From Psychrobacter aquaticus CMS 56 (GTDB taxonomy: Bacteria; Pseudomonadota; Gammaproteobacteria; Pseudomonadales; Moraxellaceae), in contig NZ_AUSW01000034.1 in assembly GCF_000471625.1 (NCBI RefSeq), positions 372,001-436,000 of the forward strand: a DNA stretch of 64,000 nucleotides, read 5' to 3'. The notes under the pieces are model-generated. The model had not been told where the DNA came from. It did not search any database and worked only from the letters and a program-made list of their open reading frames with translations. This document shows positions 39,024 through 48,044 of the stretch, piece by piece; within the stretch, counting starts at the first letter, position 1; each line of letters opens with the position of its first letter. A program made the position numbers and the translations under genes.

Positions 39024-39052
39024 TTGTTCTAAGCGCAATAATTTGCTAAAAT
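39024..39052 (+). promoter_or_regulatory. candidate rpsT promoter
   Basis: TTGTTC (39024-39029) and TAAAAT (39047-39052) are 17 bases apart. A GC-rich CCGGC follows the -10 in the discriminator region. The leader to the GTG start would be about 190 bases. Confidence 0.55.
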
Positions 39053-39247
39053 ATCCGGCTTTACACGTCAACGCTGTTTAATTATTCCAAACAGTTATGG
39101 CGCTTGCGATGATCTATTGATATTAGATACTTTAGTATTAGACATCGACATCATGTTTGACGAGACGGCTGCTCGTCACCGATGATTGTTAAACCCATTA
39201 TTGCAATCAACATTCATATTTTATCCGTCTTTATCAAGGAGATACGC

Positions 39248-39514
39248 GTGGCTAATACTGCACAAGCTCGTAAACGCGCCCGTCAAAACACCAAACGTCG
39301 TCAGAACTCTGCGTCACAACGCTCTATGGTTCGTACTTACTTAAAACGTGTTGATGCGGCTATCGCAGCCAAAGATTATGATGCGGCTACCGAAGCTTAT
39401 AAAAAAGCGGTACCAGTTCTTGATCGTATGGCTGACAAAGGTATTATTCATAAGAATAAAGCTGCTCGTCGTAAGAGCCGCCTAAACAAAACAATTAAAG
39501 GCCTACAAGCTTAA
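39248..39514 (+). CDS. rpsT: ribosomal protein S20
   Basis: Small-subunit ribosomal protein that binds 16S rRNA early in assembly. Starts at GTG 39248, because AAGGAG lies 6 bases before it and the protein then begins [14 protein letters not shown], read as MANTAQ, like all S20 proteins. The 88 residues are lysine/arginine-rich, helical, and end [11 protein letters not shown] frame reaching back to 39182 is a decoy. GTG or TTG starts on S20 are known elsewhere and linked to its autogenous control. It is monocistronic, with its own promoter and terminator. Confidence 0.97.
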   Translation: MANTAQARKRARQNTKRRQNSASQRSMVRTYLKRVDAAIAAKDYDAATEAYKKAVPVLDRMADKGIIHKNKAARRKSRLNKTIKGLQA

Positions 39515-39562
39515 GAATTGTATCGTTTAGACCGCATCACGCGTTAAACGTGTGATGACTAA

Positions 39563-39590
39563 AACCTTACCCTAGTGGTGAGGTTTTTTT
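39563..39590 (+). terminator. rpsT terminator
   Basis: AACCTTACC and GGTGAGGTT pair with one wobble around a 5-base loop, followed by seven T. Confidence 0.88.
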
Positions 39591-39680
39591 ATGTCTGTTT
39601 AAAAAATAATGACATAAATAGCAATGCAGATTTCCTATCTTATTTGAAAACATGAGTAACAAAGAAAACCCGTTTAAGTC

Positions 39681-40565
39681 TTATGTCCATTTCACTTCTG
39701 GTGGTAATAATAGTTTGCTGGGGTGGAAGCCTGCTGCACGGTAACCGTCTAATAAAGCACTTATCGGGCGAATATATACCTCACCGCGCCATACAAAATA
39801 CGCGTTGGCTTGCTCAAAAGGCTTGTCATCAAACCACAAAAACACGCCCTCCATCATCTTTGGCCAGTCATTCCAATCTATCTCGATCACATCAAACATC
39901 ACTGCTAAAAATGCGGACAGTAAAGTATCATGACTGACAGCAAGCATCAAATGCCCATGTTGTGGCTGATTCTGATAGAAAAGTGATAAAATATCGAGAC
40001 CACCTTGGTAGGCATTTTTGGTGCCTTCAAGATTGCCCTGTAAAAATCGATTGATAAAATTAAGAACACCAATTTCTTTGAATATTGGATTGGCAATGTC
40101 GGGTTCAGTAACTAAGCTGCCTGGCTCGACCAGTAAAGACTGGTGCGAGATCTCACGTTTTAGCCCTGCTCCTTCTTGCATTAGCTGCGCTGTATCAATA
40201 CAACGACCGATAGGGCTTGAGATGCTATCGACGTCGAGTGAATATGGCAAATGTCCTGCCAACCAACGTCCCCAAGACTTCGCCAACACGCGACCTTTGG
40301 GTGTCAGTGGCAGCTGATAACTGGCAAAGCCATTACCGTCAGAGCGCTCACGTAGAGAATGTCTGGTAAATAAAATCAGCCGTTTATCTTCAGGCAGTAG
40401 ACTGACCGAAGCAATCATACTCTCAGGTAGGTGTGAAGGCGCTGGCGCACTTGGAGTATGACTCGCAAGTTTCTCAGCGGATAGTTTTGACAAAGGAGTA
40501 CTAGGATTTCTGCTCATAGTCATAAGCGTAGCAGATTTTTTGATAAGAATGAATAAAATATCCAT
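39681..40565 (-). CDS. histidine phosphatase family protein
   Basis: A 294-residue member of the phosphoglycerate-mutase-like histidine phosphatase superfamily. The catalytic RHS variant of the RHG motif is in ILFTRHSLRERSD near 65-77, then LTPKGRVLAKSWG, SSPIGRCIDTAQ near 115, and the second histidine in LAVSHDTLLSAF near 208. The first 55 residues are Ser/Pro-rich and probably not part of the fold; a start at residue 16 or 18 is also possible. No signal peptide is clear. The substrate cannot be predicted. The metallophosphoesterase gene lies 50 bases upstream on the same strand. Confidence 0.82.
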   Translation of the reverse strand: MDILFILIKKSATLMTMSRNPSTPLSKLSAEKLASHTPSAPAPSHLPESMIASVSLLPEDKRLILFTRHSLRERSDGNGFASYQLPLTPKGRVLAKSWGRWLAGHLPYSLDVDSISSPIGRCIDTAQLMQEGAGLKREISHQSLLVEPGSLVTEPDIANPIFKEIGVLNFINRFLQGNLEGTKNAYQGGLDILSLFYQNQPQHGHLMLAVSHDTLLSAFLAVMFDVIEIDWNDWPKMMEGVFLWFDDKPFEQANAYFVWRGEVYIRPISALLDGYRAAGFHPSKLLLPPEVKWT

Positions 40566-40615
40566 TCAGTTTTAAGGTGTGTCGAGAAATTCATAACGCT
40601 AATAGTAGAGATATT

Positions 40616-41413
40616 TTAATCAAGATCAATCACTCTATCCCATGCAAATTCTAAAGCCGTACTACTCACCTCATTGGGATAAGCACGCGGATTGACAATG
40701 ACGCGTGTTTTACCAATACGGTAGTCGAATGCTTCATGAGTATGACCATGCACCCAAAGTGCCGGTGCCCAATCCTCGTGCATCCACTCAGATAAGTCAC
40801 TGACAAAAGCAGCATTACTCGGCAAATCCGCATATTTTTCAGACACCGATAACGGGCTAATACTATGATGACTCATTACGACAGTTTTTTTGCCGAGCTC
40901 TTTAGCCGTTATCAATGCTTGCTGAAGCCATTGGCGTTGCTCAGCATGGATTTGCATTGAAACCTGAGGTGAAAATAGCTCACTACCAGCATGGATTTGC
41001 TTATAATCACGCATAAACCGCATGGCAGCAGCCATGGTATCCTCATTGGCTTGATACTGATAGTCCGTCCACAGTGTGCAACCTAAGATGCGCACTTCAC
41101 CAATATCCATATGTTGACACTGTAGCACTCTAACACCTTGCTTTAACTCATCACTATAATTGTCCCACGTCGCTAACTTCTCATCAAAATGTAGCACGTC
41201 TTCATTAAAATATTCATGATTGCCGGATATCGTAATCAGCGGCACTTGTAAGCGTGTTGCTTGCGCTTGTAGCCACGGCATACCGCTATCACTATTGGCT
41301 GTGTCTCCCGCTACTAGTACCACGTCTGCATCAGTCTTAGGGATATGCCCTATCGGATGCGACTGACGAGCATAGCTATCAATATGTAAGTCACTTAAAA
41401 TCTGTAATTTCAT
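40616..41413 (-). CDS. metallophosphoesterase
   Basis: A 265-residue calcineurin-like phosphoesterase. The metal-binding blocks are in order: SDLHID at 7-12, GDTAN near 36, GNHEYF near 60, MSHHS near 178, and HGHTHE near 223. These build a dinuclear metal centre for phosphomono- or diester hydrolysis. It is cytoplasmic, with no signal peptide. It is upstream of the histidine phosphatase, so the two may form an operon. Exact substrate unknown. Confidence 0.88.
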   Translation of the reverse strand: MKLQILSDLHIDSYARQSHPIGHIPKTDADVVLVAGDTANSDSGMPWLQAQATRLQVPLITISGNHEYFNEDVLHFDEKLATWDNYSDELKQGVRVLQCQHMDIGEVRILGCTLWTDYQYQANEDTMAAAMRFMRDYKQIHAGSELFSPQVSMQIHAEQRQWLQQALITAKELGKKTVVMSHHSISPLSVSEKYADLPSNAAFVSDLSEWMHEDWAPALWVHGHTHEAFDYRIGKTRVIVNPRAYPNEVSSTALEFAWDRVIDLD

Positions 41414-41433
41414 ATTATTTAATATTATCCAAA

Positions 41434-41541
41434 GGTGCTATTTTCAAAAATTTGAGTGAAAAGTAAAAGAGCATGAGTACTACACTCCATAGCCTACGCA
41501 AGTCCAGCATAGCCGATCGTAATTTTCAGGGTTTGTATAAG
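41434..41541 (+). repeat. ~107-bp dispersed repeat, copy C (diverged)
   Basis: The most degenerate of the four copies. It keeps CAAAAATTTGAGT, GAGTACTACAC, AGCCGATCGTAATTTTCAGG and the end GGGTTTGTATAA. It lies between pyrF and the metallophosphoesterase gene, directly upstream of the latter. Confidence 0.7.
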
Positions 41542-41587
41542 CGTAAGTTCAAATAGTGTAGCACTTTTTTACTAATCAACAAAAAGT

Positions 41588-41616
41588 AAAAAAGACAGCG
41601 AGTTAGGCTGCCTTTT
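41588..41616 (-). terminator. pyrF terminator
   Basis: On the minus strand AGGCAGC and GCTGTCT pair with one wobble, followed by TTTTT. Confidence 0.8.
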
Positions 41617-41665
41617 CTACTATTTTCCAGCTATGTAACGCTAGATATTTTTTGTAGACGCTTCT

Positions 41666-42364
41666 TTAGAGGCTTTGGAGTATGGTTTGCAGTTTAGCAG
41701 CAGGATCGGCAGCTTGAGTAATTGAACGACCAATAACCAGATAATCTGATCCATCACTCAAGGCCTGCTTTGGCGTACAGATACGTTTTTGATCATCAGC
41801 ATTGTCTTCAAGCAAACGAATACCAGGAGTAACAAGCTTGAAATCATTACCACATAAGGATTTAAGTACTTTGGCTTCTTGTGCTGAGCAAACGACCCCG
41901 TCAAGACCTGCCTGTTTGGTCAATTGCGCCAATCGACTCACTTGGGCATCCAAACCGTCAACGATGCCCGTTTGCATCAGTGCTTGATTGTCCATAGAGG
42001 TTAAGACCGTAACTGCAATCAGTAATGTGTCAAAACCACCTTCTAATAAACGCTGCTTGGCCAGTGACATCGCCTCTAAACCAGCACTTGCATGGACATT
42101 GACCATCCATACACCTAACTCTGCCGCTGCCAATACTGCTTGCGCGGTCGTGTTAGGAATGTCATGAAATTTTAGATCCAAAAACACGTCAAAATCACGC
42201 TGATGTAGCGTCTTAACGATTTCAGGTCCACAGCGGGTAAATAGCTCTTTACCGACTTTTAATCGACACAATGTGGGGTCTAATTGGTCAGCTAACGCTA
42301 AAGATGCCTCCATAGTCATGTTATCTAATGCGACTATCACTGGAGAATGGATTGTATTATTCAT
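41666..42364 (-). CDS. pyrF: orotidine 5'-phosphate decarboxylase
   Basis: Last step of UMP synthesis. The 232 residues hold the catalytic DxKxxD segment in [13 protein letters not shown] near 60-72, and the phosphate-binding loop [17 protein letters not shown] near 206-222. It follows lapA and ihfB, the order of many gammaproteobacteria, but without lapB between lapA and pyrF. An intrinsic terminator follows. Confidence 0.97.
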   Translation of the reverse strand: MNNTIHSPVIVALDNMTMEASLALADQLDPTLCRLKVGKELFTRCGPEIVKTLHQRDFDVFLDLKFHDIPNTTAQAVLAAAELGVWMVNVHASAGLEAMSLAKQRLLEGGFDTLLIAVTVLTSMDNQALMQTGIVDGLDAQVSRLAQLTKQAGLDGVVCSAQEAKVLKSLCGNDFKLVTPGIRLLEDNADDQKRICTPKQALSDGSDYLVIGRSITQAADPAAKLQTILQSL

Positions 42365-42436
42365 CGGTATGCCATTTTATATCGAGTTTATCAAATTATT
42401 ATGTTTAGCCGTCTCAACAACATATTCATTATTCAA

Positions 42437-42847
42437 TCAATAGTCGCGTTTTTTCTTGGTTAAGGTCGAATTTGTATCTAAATTATGTGCGGCGTCTTCA
42501 TGTACATTGGTAGCTGTTGCACCATAGACCGCTTCTTCTACCGTTGGAGCGTTTGCTTGGCGGTCGATAACGATATTTGCTTGTGTCAATTGCTCCTGCA
42601 AATTTGCATTTGCCTTTTGCAGACGTGAGATTTCCCATTTATTCTGTAATACACGAAATATGAGTAATGCCAATAAGATACCAATGACCACACCAAGTAT
42701 GAGACAAAGAATCAGTAGCAATCCTAAATTCATCGTAGGTGCTTGCGAGAATAGTAGATTTACGCCTATTTCAGTATTATTTGCCAATACCAAACCAAGC
42801 GAATAAGCAAAGCTTAAAAACAGTAAAACAAACAGTAAGAATCGCAT
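42437..42847 (-). CDS. lapA: LapA-family membrane protein (DUF1049)
   Basis: A 136-residue inner-membrane protein. Two hydrophobic helices at about 3-22 and 41-65 flank a short NNTEIGVNLLF loop, and a coiled coil near 70-98 follows: the LapA_dom layout. In Escherichia coli LapA works with LapB (YciM) in control of LPS synthesis through LpxC; here lapB is not adjacent, so the function rests on homology. It lies between ihfB and pyrF, both on the same strand. The C-terminal tail is polar and ends KKKRDY. Confidence 0.87.
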   Translation of the reverse strand: MRFLLFVLLFLSFAYSLGLVLANNTEIGVNLLFSQAPTMNLGLLLILCLILGVVIGILLALLIFRVLQNKWEISRLQKANANLQEQLTQANIVIDRQANAPTVEEAVYGATATNVHEDAAHNLDTNSTLTKKKRDY

Positions 42848-42960
42848 AAGATATATACCTCGGTTTGGCGTATCAGGGATATTTTAAAGATAAAATCATG
42901 CAAAAGCAGCTAGCGAATTACTTTAAAATATTTTATTTAATCAATAGTTTATGACTACTC

Positions 42961-43266
42961 TTAACTATTTGCAACTTTATCATTGACTGCTTCACGTAGT
43001 GCTTTACCCGGCTTAAAATGCGGAATGGCTTTAGCAGGAACAGGGACACTTTCTCCTGTTTTAGGGTTGCGACCCATGCGTGCACGGCGATGATGTAAGC
43101 AAAAACTGCCAAACCCCCGAACCTCTACTCGCCCATCATTGGCCAAAGTATGGGTCATCAGATTTAATATTTCACGCACTGCGTCATCGACCACCGCATC
43201 AGCCATATTGTCACAGTTCGCACTCAGATTACTAATAAATTCAGACTTATTAATCGTTTGTTGCAT
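42961..43266 (-). CDS. ihfB: integration host factor beta subunit
   Basis: Forms a heterodimer with IHF-alpha that bends DNA sharply at specific sites. The 101 residues have the HU/IHF fold, with KSEFISNLSANC at the start and the beta arm [13 protein letters not shown] near 70. The VEVRGFGSFCLHHRRARMG stretch (about 48-66) is typical of IhfB. It lies downstream of rpsA on the same strand, the conserved arrangement, but a terminator after rpsA indicates its own promoter within the 240-base gap. Confidence 0.95.
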   Translation of the reverse strand: MQQTINKSEFISNLSANCDNMADAVVDDAVREILNLMTHTLANDGRVEVRGFGSFCLHHRRARMGRNPKTGESVPVPAKAIPHFKPGKALREAVNDKVANS

Positions 43267-43446
43267 TATTACGCTTGCCTTATCGATTGATGGATAAGAT
43301 GATTATGAATCAAACTGAACATCTATTGATTCACATCTCGTTACTCAATGTTGCAAATGATAACGGATATTGCAGTAAATAGGAATAAAAGTTTGCCAAT
43401 TTGACTAAAAACCTCAATGATGAAACTCGTATCAAAATGCAATCAT

Positions 43447-43473
43447 AAAAAAAAGCGACCGGAGTCGCTTTTC
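43447..43473 (-). terminator. rpsA terminator
   Basis: AAAAGCGAC and GTCGCTTTT form a perfect 9-bp stem with a 4-base loop; eight T follow on the minus strand. Confidence 0.93.
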
Positions 43474-43504
43474 TTATATTACTTTTATATCAATATCTTA
43501 CCGA

Positions 43505-45196
43505 TTACTGCATTTGTTCTTTGATCAAATCACCAATCGTTTTTGGCTGAGCATCAGAACTTGAAGCAGCAGTAGTAGTGTTCGTGCTACCAAGGTCTTT
43601 AATCGCTTGACGCTCTTCCGCTTCGTCTTTCGCTTTGATAGACAAGTTGATATTGCGTGTTTTACGATCAACACTGATGATCTTAGCTTCAACATCATCA
43701 CCAACGCTCAGATGCTTAGTCGCATCTTCAACACGGTCACGCTGAATTTCAGAGGCACGTAGGTAAGCTTCAACTTCATCAGCAAGCTCAATAGTAGCGC
43801 CTTTAGCATCTACTTCTTTTACTTTACCATTAACGATAGCACCGCGATCATTGTTGACTAGGTATTCGTTGAATGGATCAGAGCTTAACTGCTTCACGCC
43901 TAGGCTGATACGGTTTGCTTCTGCATCTACTGACAATACCATTGCTTCAACAGTGTCGCCTTTATTGTAGTTACGAATAGCGTCTTCGCCAGTTTCGTTC
44001 CAAGAGATATCAGATAGATGAACCAAGCCATCAATACCACCGTCTAGACCGATAAAGATACCGAAGTCAGTGATTGATTTGATCGTACCAGTGATTTTAT
44101 CACCACGCTCATGTTTCTTATCAAACTCATCCCATGGATTGGCTAGAGTCTGTTTGATACCTAAGCTAATACGACGACGTTCTTCGTCGATATCAAGAAT
44201 CATTACTTCAACTTCATCGCCCACTTGAACAACTTTTGATGGGTGAATGTTTTTGTTGGTATGATCCATTTCTGATACGTGTACTAGACCTTCAATACCT
44301 TCAGAAATCTCAGCAAAACAACCATAGTCAGTCAAGTTAGTGACGCGTGCTTTAACAACGCTACCTACTGGATAAGTACCGCCAACGTTATCCCAAGGAT
44401 CAGTACCAAGTTGTTTTAGACCTAGGCTAACACGATTGCGCTCACGGTCAAACTTCAATACTTTAACTTTCAAGTCTTGGCCAACTTCAACAACTTCAGA
44501 TGGATGCTTGATACGGCGCCATGCCATGTCAGTGATGTGCAATAGACCATCAATACCACCAAGATCAACGAATGCGCCGTAATCAGTTAGGTTCTTAACG
44601 ATACCTTCGATCTCGATGCCTTCTTCAAGCTTGTTCAATAGCTCTTCGCGCTCAGCTGAGTTTTCAGCTTCCATAACTGCACGACGGCTAACAACTACGT
44701 TGTTACGCTTTTGGTCAAGTTTGATAACTTTGAATTCAAGCTCTTTGCCTTCAAGGTGTGTCGTGTCGCGAATAGGACGCACATCTACCAATGAACCTGG
44801 TAGGAACGCACGTACTGAACCGATATCTACGGTAAAGCCGCCTTTAACTTTGCTTGAAATAATACCTTTTACGATCTCATTATTATCAGAGATTTTTTCA
44901 AGGATATTCCAAGTTTCAACGCGTTTGGCTTTTTCACGTGACAGTAAGGTTTGACCCATACCGTTGTCAACCGCTTCAACTACGACATCAACACTATCGC
45001 CAACTTCAACTTCAAGTTCGCCTTCTTCGCTTAAAAACTCTTCACGAGCGACGATACCTTCAGATTTTAGACCAGTATCAACAGTGATCCAGTCGTTATC
45101 GATGGCGACAACAGTACCGGTGATAACCGAGCCACGCTCGATATCCAGACCTGTTTCTTCGATGCTCGCTTCAAATAGTTCAGCAAATGATTCCAT
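43505..45196 (-). CDS. rpsA: ribosomal protein S1
   Basis: Binds mRNA to the 30S subunit and unfolds leaders. The 563 residues contain six S1 (OB-fold) repeats. The first two bind the ribosome; the others carry repeated phrases such as [18 protein letters not shown] (near 205), [19 protein letters not shown] (near 290) and [19 protein letters not shown] (near 375). Length is normal (557 in Escherichia coli). AAAGG precedes the ATG. It follows cmk with a 300-base leader, and in other bacteria S1 represses its own translation through leader hairpins. Confidence 0.98.
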   Translation of the reverse strand: MESFAELFEASIEETGLDIERGSVITGTVVAIDNDWITVDTGLKSEGIVAREEFLSEEGELEVEVGDSVDVVVEAVDNGMGQTLLSREKAKRVETWNILEKISDNNEIVKGIISSKVKGGFTVDIGSVRAFLPGSLVDVRPIRDTTHLEGKELEFKVIKLDQKRNNVVVSRRAVMEAENSAEREELLNKLEEGIEIEGIVKNLTDYGAFVDLGGIDGLLHITDMAWRRIKHPSEVVEVGQDLKVKVLKFDRERNRVSLGLKQLGTDPWDNVGGTYPVGSVVKARVTNLTDYGCFAEISEGIEGLVHVSEMDHTNKNIHPSKVVQVGDEVEVMILDIDEERRRISLGIKQTLANPWDEFDKKHERGDKITGTIKSITDFGIFIGLDGGIDGLVHLSDISWNETGEDAIRNYNKGDTVEAMVLSVDAEANRISLGVKQLSSDPFNEYLVNNDRGAIVNGKVKEVDAKGATIELADEVEAYLRASEIQRDRVEDATKHLSVGDDVEAKIISVDRKTRNINLSIKAKDEAEERQAIKDLGSTNTTTAASSSDAQPKTIGDLIKEQMQ

Positions 45197-45497
45197 TATG
45201 TCTACCTTTGTATAGCCGTATCCTGTCCAGCACAGTACGGATCAAATTTATGATTGTATAAAACGAGAATACTGGTTTTATATCTCATACATTCATATAA
45301 AAAAACGTTTGTTGATAATAAGCAAATGATTGAACAAACTCATTAGCAACAACCGTTTTATATCAAAACACTTTATATGTATCTTAGAAATCTTGTTCTT
45401 TTATAAATTTTTTAAAAGAGTCAAGTTTCGTCACTGCAATTTTATACTAAATCCAACCTTTATAGGGAGTTTTTTAGTACTTACTGTGTTGTTTTTA
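45197..45497. promoter_or_regulatory. cmk-rpsA intergenic region and rpsA leader
   Basis: About 300 AT-rich bases without a gene. A hairpin CCGTA/TACGG with inner CTG/CAG (45216-45240) lies 20 bases before the rpsA start. By analogy with Escherichia coli it could take part in autogenous control by S1; that is inference. Confidence 0.45.
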
Positions 45498-46283
45498 TTA
45501 ATGAATAAAAACAATACCCTTTTCTTGACAGTGTTTTTTTATTTGCTCATAGACCATATCCGCGTCTAATGTTGAGCTGTCTAACAGTAATGCATCTTTT
45601 GCAGGTTTTGATGGTGCCGTCGCACGGTTTTCATCACGATCATCACGGGCTTTAATCGTTGCTAAAATTGTCTCAAAATCGGCTATTTGACCAGCATTGA
45701 CTAGCTGCATTACGCGGCGCTTAGCACGTGCTTCAGCACTTGCTGTTAAAAAAACTTTTACATCGGCATCTGGAAAGACTACCGTACCCATATCACGGCC
45801 ATCAGCAACCAATCCTGAACGGGTTGCCATATCTTGTTGTAGCTTTAGCAATGCTTGACGAACTTTTGGAAACACCGCTACCTGCGATGCATAGCCACCG
45901 ACCGTTTCGTTACGGACTTGCTCACCTACTGCCTCACCGTTTACGATAATATCAACACATCCTGACTCATTGTTAGGCACAAAAGCAATATCTAAACTTT
46001 TTGTTAATGCCAAAACAGCCATCTCATCAATTGCTTGACTAACATCAGCAGAGATTAACCCAGCTTCAAAGGCTTTGAGTCCTACAATACGATACAAGGC
46101 ACCTGAGTCTAGTAACTGATAGCCTAACGCTTGTGCTAAGCGCCATGTAACTGTACCCTTACCCGCGCCACTTGGCCCATCGATACAAATAACAGGATAA
46201 CGCAATGGCAGCGCTTGGTCATTATCACTATTAAGCAAGGTATCACTACTCTTAAATAAGTCATCAGGTGTGCAGACAGTCAT
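45498..46283 (-). CDS. cmk: cytidylate kinase
   Basis: Phosphorylates CMP and dCMP. The P-loop is in CIDGPSGAGKGTVTWRLA near 35-50, the substrate loop LLDSGALYRIVGL near 55, the GRDMGTVVFPDA motif near 165, and RDDRDENRATAP near 215. I start at ATG 46283 (261 residues) rather than the GTG three codons earlier, because AAGTGA sits about 6 bases before this ATG. About 25 residues precede the usual Cmk start. It is upstream of rpsA, as in most gammaproteobacteria. Confidence 0.95.
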   Translation of the reverse strand: MTVCTPDDLFKSSDTLLNSDNDQALPLRYPVICIDGPSGAGKGTVTWRLAQALGYQLLDSGALYRIVGLKAFEAGLISADVSQAIDEMAVLALTKSLDIAFVPNNESGCVDIIVNGEAVGEQVRNETVGGYASQVAVFPKVRQALLKLQQDMATRSGLVADGRDMGTVVFPDADVKVFLTASAEARAKRRVMQLVNAGQIADFETILATIKARDDRDENRATAPSKPAKDALLLDSSTLDADMVYEQIKKHCQEKGIVFIH

Positions 46284-46462
46284 AATATTCACTTAACAGT
46301 AGGCGCTACTTGTGCGGTTTTTAGTATGCCAGCAACAGAACGATATTTATTGAATAATTTACCAAATACTTGGCGGCGACTGTAACGTTTCGCCATCAAA
46401 TAGGGCAATATTATAGCAAAGAAACGAATCAATCACTAGCAACAAGACCAATATCTTGTTAA

Positions 46463-46572
46463 TTATACCAAACCCAAAAAATACGATTGGCTACGTCAAA
46501 CTCATTTGGCCTAAAACAAGCAGTACTTACGCTCGTTTTCCTTGCTACTCTAATTTTTGAGATTGGTGTTAC
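46463..46572 (-). repeat. ~107-bp dispersed repeat, copy D (inverted)
   Basis: The reverse complement matches copies A and B: AGAGTAGCAAGGAAAACGAG, GTAAGTACTGC, TGAGTTTGACGTAGC, CAATCGTATTTTTTGGG, ending TTTGGTATAA. It lies between tadA and cmk and overlaps the last bases of the tadA end by none. It is the only copy on the minus strand. Confidence 0.85.
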
Positions 46573-47166
46573 TCATGTAATGTTTTTCGCAGCTTTTCTG
46601 CGCTCACGAAAGAATGCTTTAAGCATCTGACTACTATGATCGCTACATAAGCCACGGTGTACATGAATATTATGATTATAAAAGGGCTGTACTGATAAAT
46701 TCATTTGACTACCGACCATCCCAGCCCGCGGCTCGCTTGCTGCATATATCAATCTATCAACTCGTGCATGAATCAACGCGCCAATGCACATTGTACAAGG
46801 CTCTAAAGTGACATATAAGGTGGTTTGGAGGGGTAAACGATAGTTTTTTAGGCGCGCACAAGCATCTCTTAGCGCAACAATCTCAGCATGAGCCGTCGCA
46901 TCATGACGGCCAATCGGTTCATTAAACCCTTGACCAATAATCTGCTGATGGTGCACCAATACAGCACCTACTGGCACTTCTCCAGCTTTGGCTCCTTGTT
47001 TGGCCAACTGAAGCGCTTTTTGCATCCATTTAACATCTTGAACTGACCAAAATGTACAGGTAGCAAACGCCTCACTTATCGGTAAGCCATTCATAAACGG
47101 ACCCTTTATTAACTGACCATTCATAAACTGATAAGGCGGTAGGTTTGTCATTGGATTGATTAGCAT
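46573..47166 (-). CDS. tadA: tRNA-specific adenosine deaminase
   Basis: Converts A34 to inosine in tRNA-Arg(ACG), needed to read CGN codons. The zinc site shows HAEIVALRDA (HAE, near 92) and PCTMCIGAL (PCxxC, near 122-126). At 197 residues it is longer than Escherichia coli TadA (167); about 40 extra N-terminal residues precede the conserved WMQKALQLAKQGAKAGEVPVG. Later ATGs (residues 6, 15, 25) are possible starts, but the first ATG directly follows the ung stop (TAAATG), which suggests coupling to ung. Confidence 0.94.
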   Translation of the reverse strand: MLINPMTNLPPYQFMNGQLIKGPFMNGLPISEAFATCTFWSVQDVKWMQKALQLAKQGAKAGEVPVGAVLVHHQQIIGQGFNEPIGRHDATAHAEIVALRDACARLKNYRLPLQTTLYVTLEPCTMCIGALIHARVDRLIYAASEPRAGMVGSQMNLSVQPFYNHNIHVHRGLCSDHSSQMLKAFFRERRKAAKNIT

Positions 47167-47904
47167 TTACTGTGGCAACTGCCAATCAATCGGCGTTTGA
47201 CCATATTGCAGTAGATAGTCATTGGTCTTAGAAAACGGTTTAGAACCAAAAAACCCACCCCGATTGGCCGCAAGTGGCGAAGGATGTACCGCTGTCAAAA
47301 TCAGATGTTTACTAGTATCGATATACTTACCCTTTTTTTGCGCTTTACTACCCCATAAGATAAATACGGTATGCTCTGTTTGCTCATTGACCGCATCAAT
47401 CACAGCGTCAGTAAATTGCCCCCAGCCTTTATTTTGATGGCTATTCGGCTCTCCCTCTTGTACAGTCAATGAGCTGTTCAATAGCAAAACTCCTTGCTGC
47501 GCCCAATAAGTTAAGTCACCATGCTTGGATGGATGAATACCAATATCATCTGCCATCTCTTTGAGTAGGTTATTGAGCGATGGGGGCTTTGGAATGGCTT
47601 TGGGAACAGAAAATGATAAGCCCATGGCTTGCCCCGGACCATGATAAGGGTCTTGTCCTAAGATAACCACCTTAACCTGTGATAATGGCGTTAAGTTAAG
47701 CGCATTGAATATCAGTGGTGCAGGTGGATAAATACTGTCATCTGACTGATAGGCATCCTTTAAAAAATCCCGTAAATTATCCATATTATCTGATGTTAAT
47801 TCTTCTGATAATGCCATTTTCCAATCTTCTGGAAGACGGACATTGTCTAAAATTGTCTGTTTTTGCGCTGGAGTTTTTGTTATTTTCTCATCAAAAAGTT
47901 CCAT
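47167..47904 (-). CDS. ung: uracil-DNA glycosylase
   Basis: Removes uracil from DNA at the start of base excision repair. The 245 residues contain the family 1 water-activating loop GQDPYHGPGQAMGLSFSV near 81-98, the uracil-binding LLLNSSLTV near 139, and the leucine loop HPSPLAANRGGFFGSKPF near 206-223. AAAGGA precedes the ATG with a 6-base spacer. tadA starts immediately after its stop. Confidence 0.97.
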   Translation of the reverse strand: MELFDEKITKTPAQKQTILDNVRLPEDWKMALSEELTSDNMDNLRDFLKDAYQSDDSIYPPAPLIFNALNLTPLSQVKVVILGQDPYHGPGQAMGLSFSVPKAIPKPPSLNNLLKEMADDIGIHPSKHGDLTYWAQQGVLLLNSSLTVQEGEPNSHQNKGWGQFTDAVIDAVNEQTEHTVFILWGSKAQKKGKYIDTSKHLILTAVHPSPLAANRGGFFGSKPFSKTNDYLLQYGQTPIDWQLPQ

Positions 47905-47976
47905 AATATGTCCTTTTGTATTTTTTATAAGAGATATAAAACAGTTTATAGATTTTATTATAAATTATAGCAATAA

Positions 47977-48005
47977 AAAAACGGCTACCGCAGTAACCGT
48001 TTTTA
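47977..48005. terminator. clpA terminator
   Basis: On the minus strand AAACGGTTAC and GTAGCCGTTT pair with one wobble around TGCG, followed by TTTT. The other strand also carries a T-run, but no plus-strand gene uses it. Confidence 0.9.
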
Positions 48006-48044
48006 TAATATAGCAACCGTTTCTATAATATTAGTCGTAATGGT

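Larger units (their letters stand above)
38784..39247. other. 464-bp divergent region upstream of rpsT
   Basis: AT-rich and without a gene. It holds the second copy of the GTCGATTCGCTTTAAAA motif (38927-38946), a candidate rpsT promoter, and a GACGAG/CTCGTC hairpin at 39159-39177 in the rpsT leader, which could be a regulatory structure. Confidence 0.55.

Noticed and set aside
44616..44954. 112-codon plus-strand open frame inside rpsA
   Set aside because: Antisense to the conserved S1 gene, with composition mirroring the S1 codons; no ribosome site.
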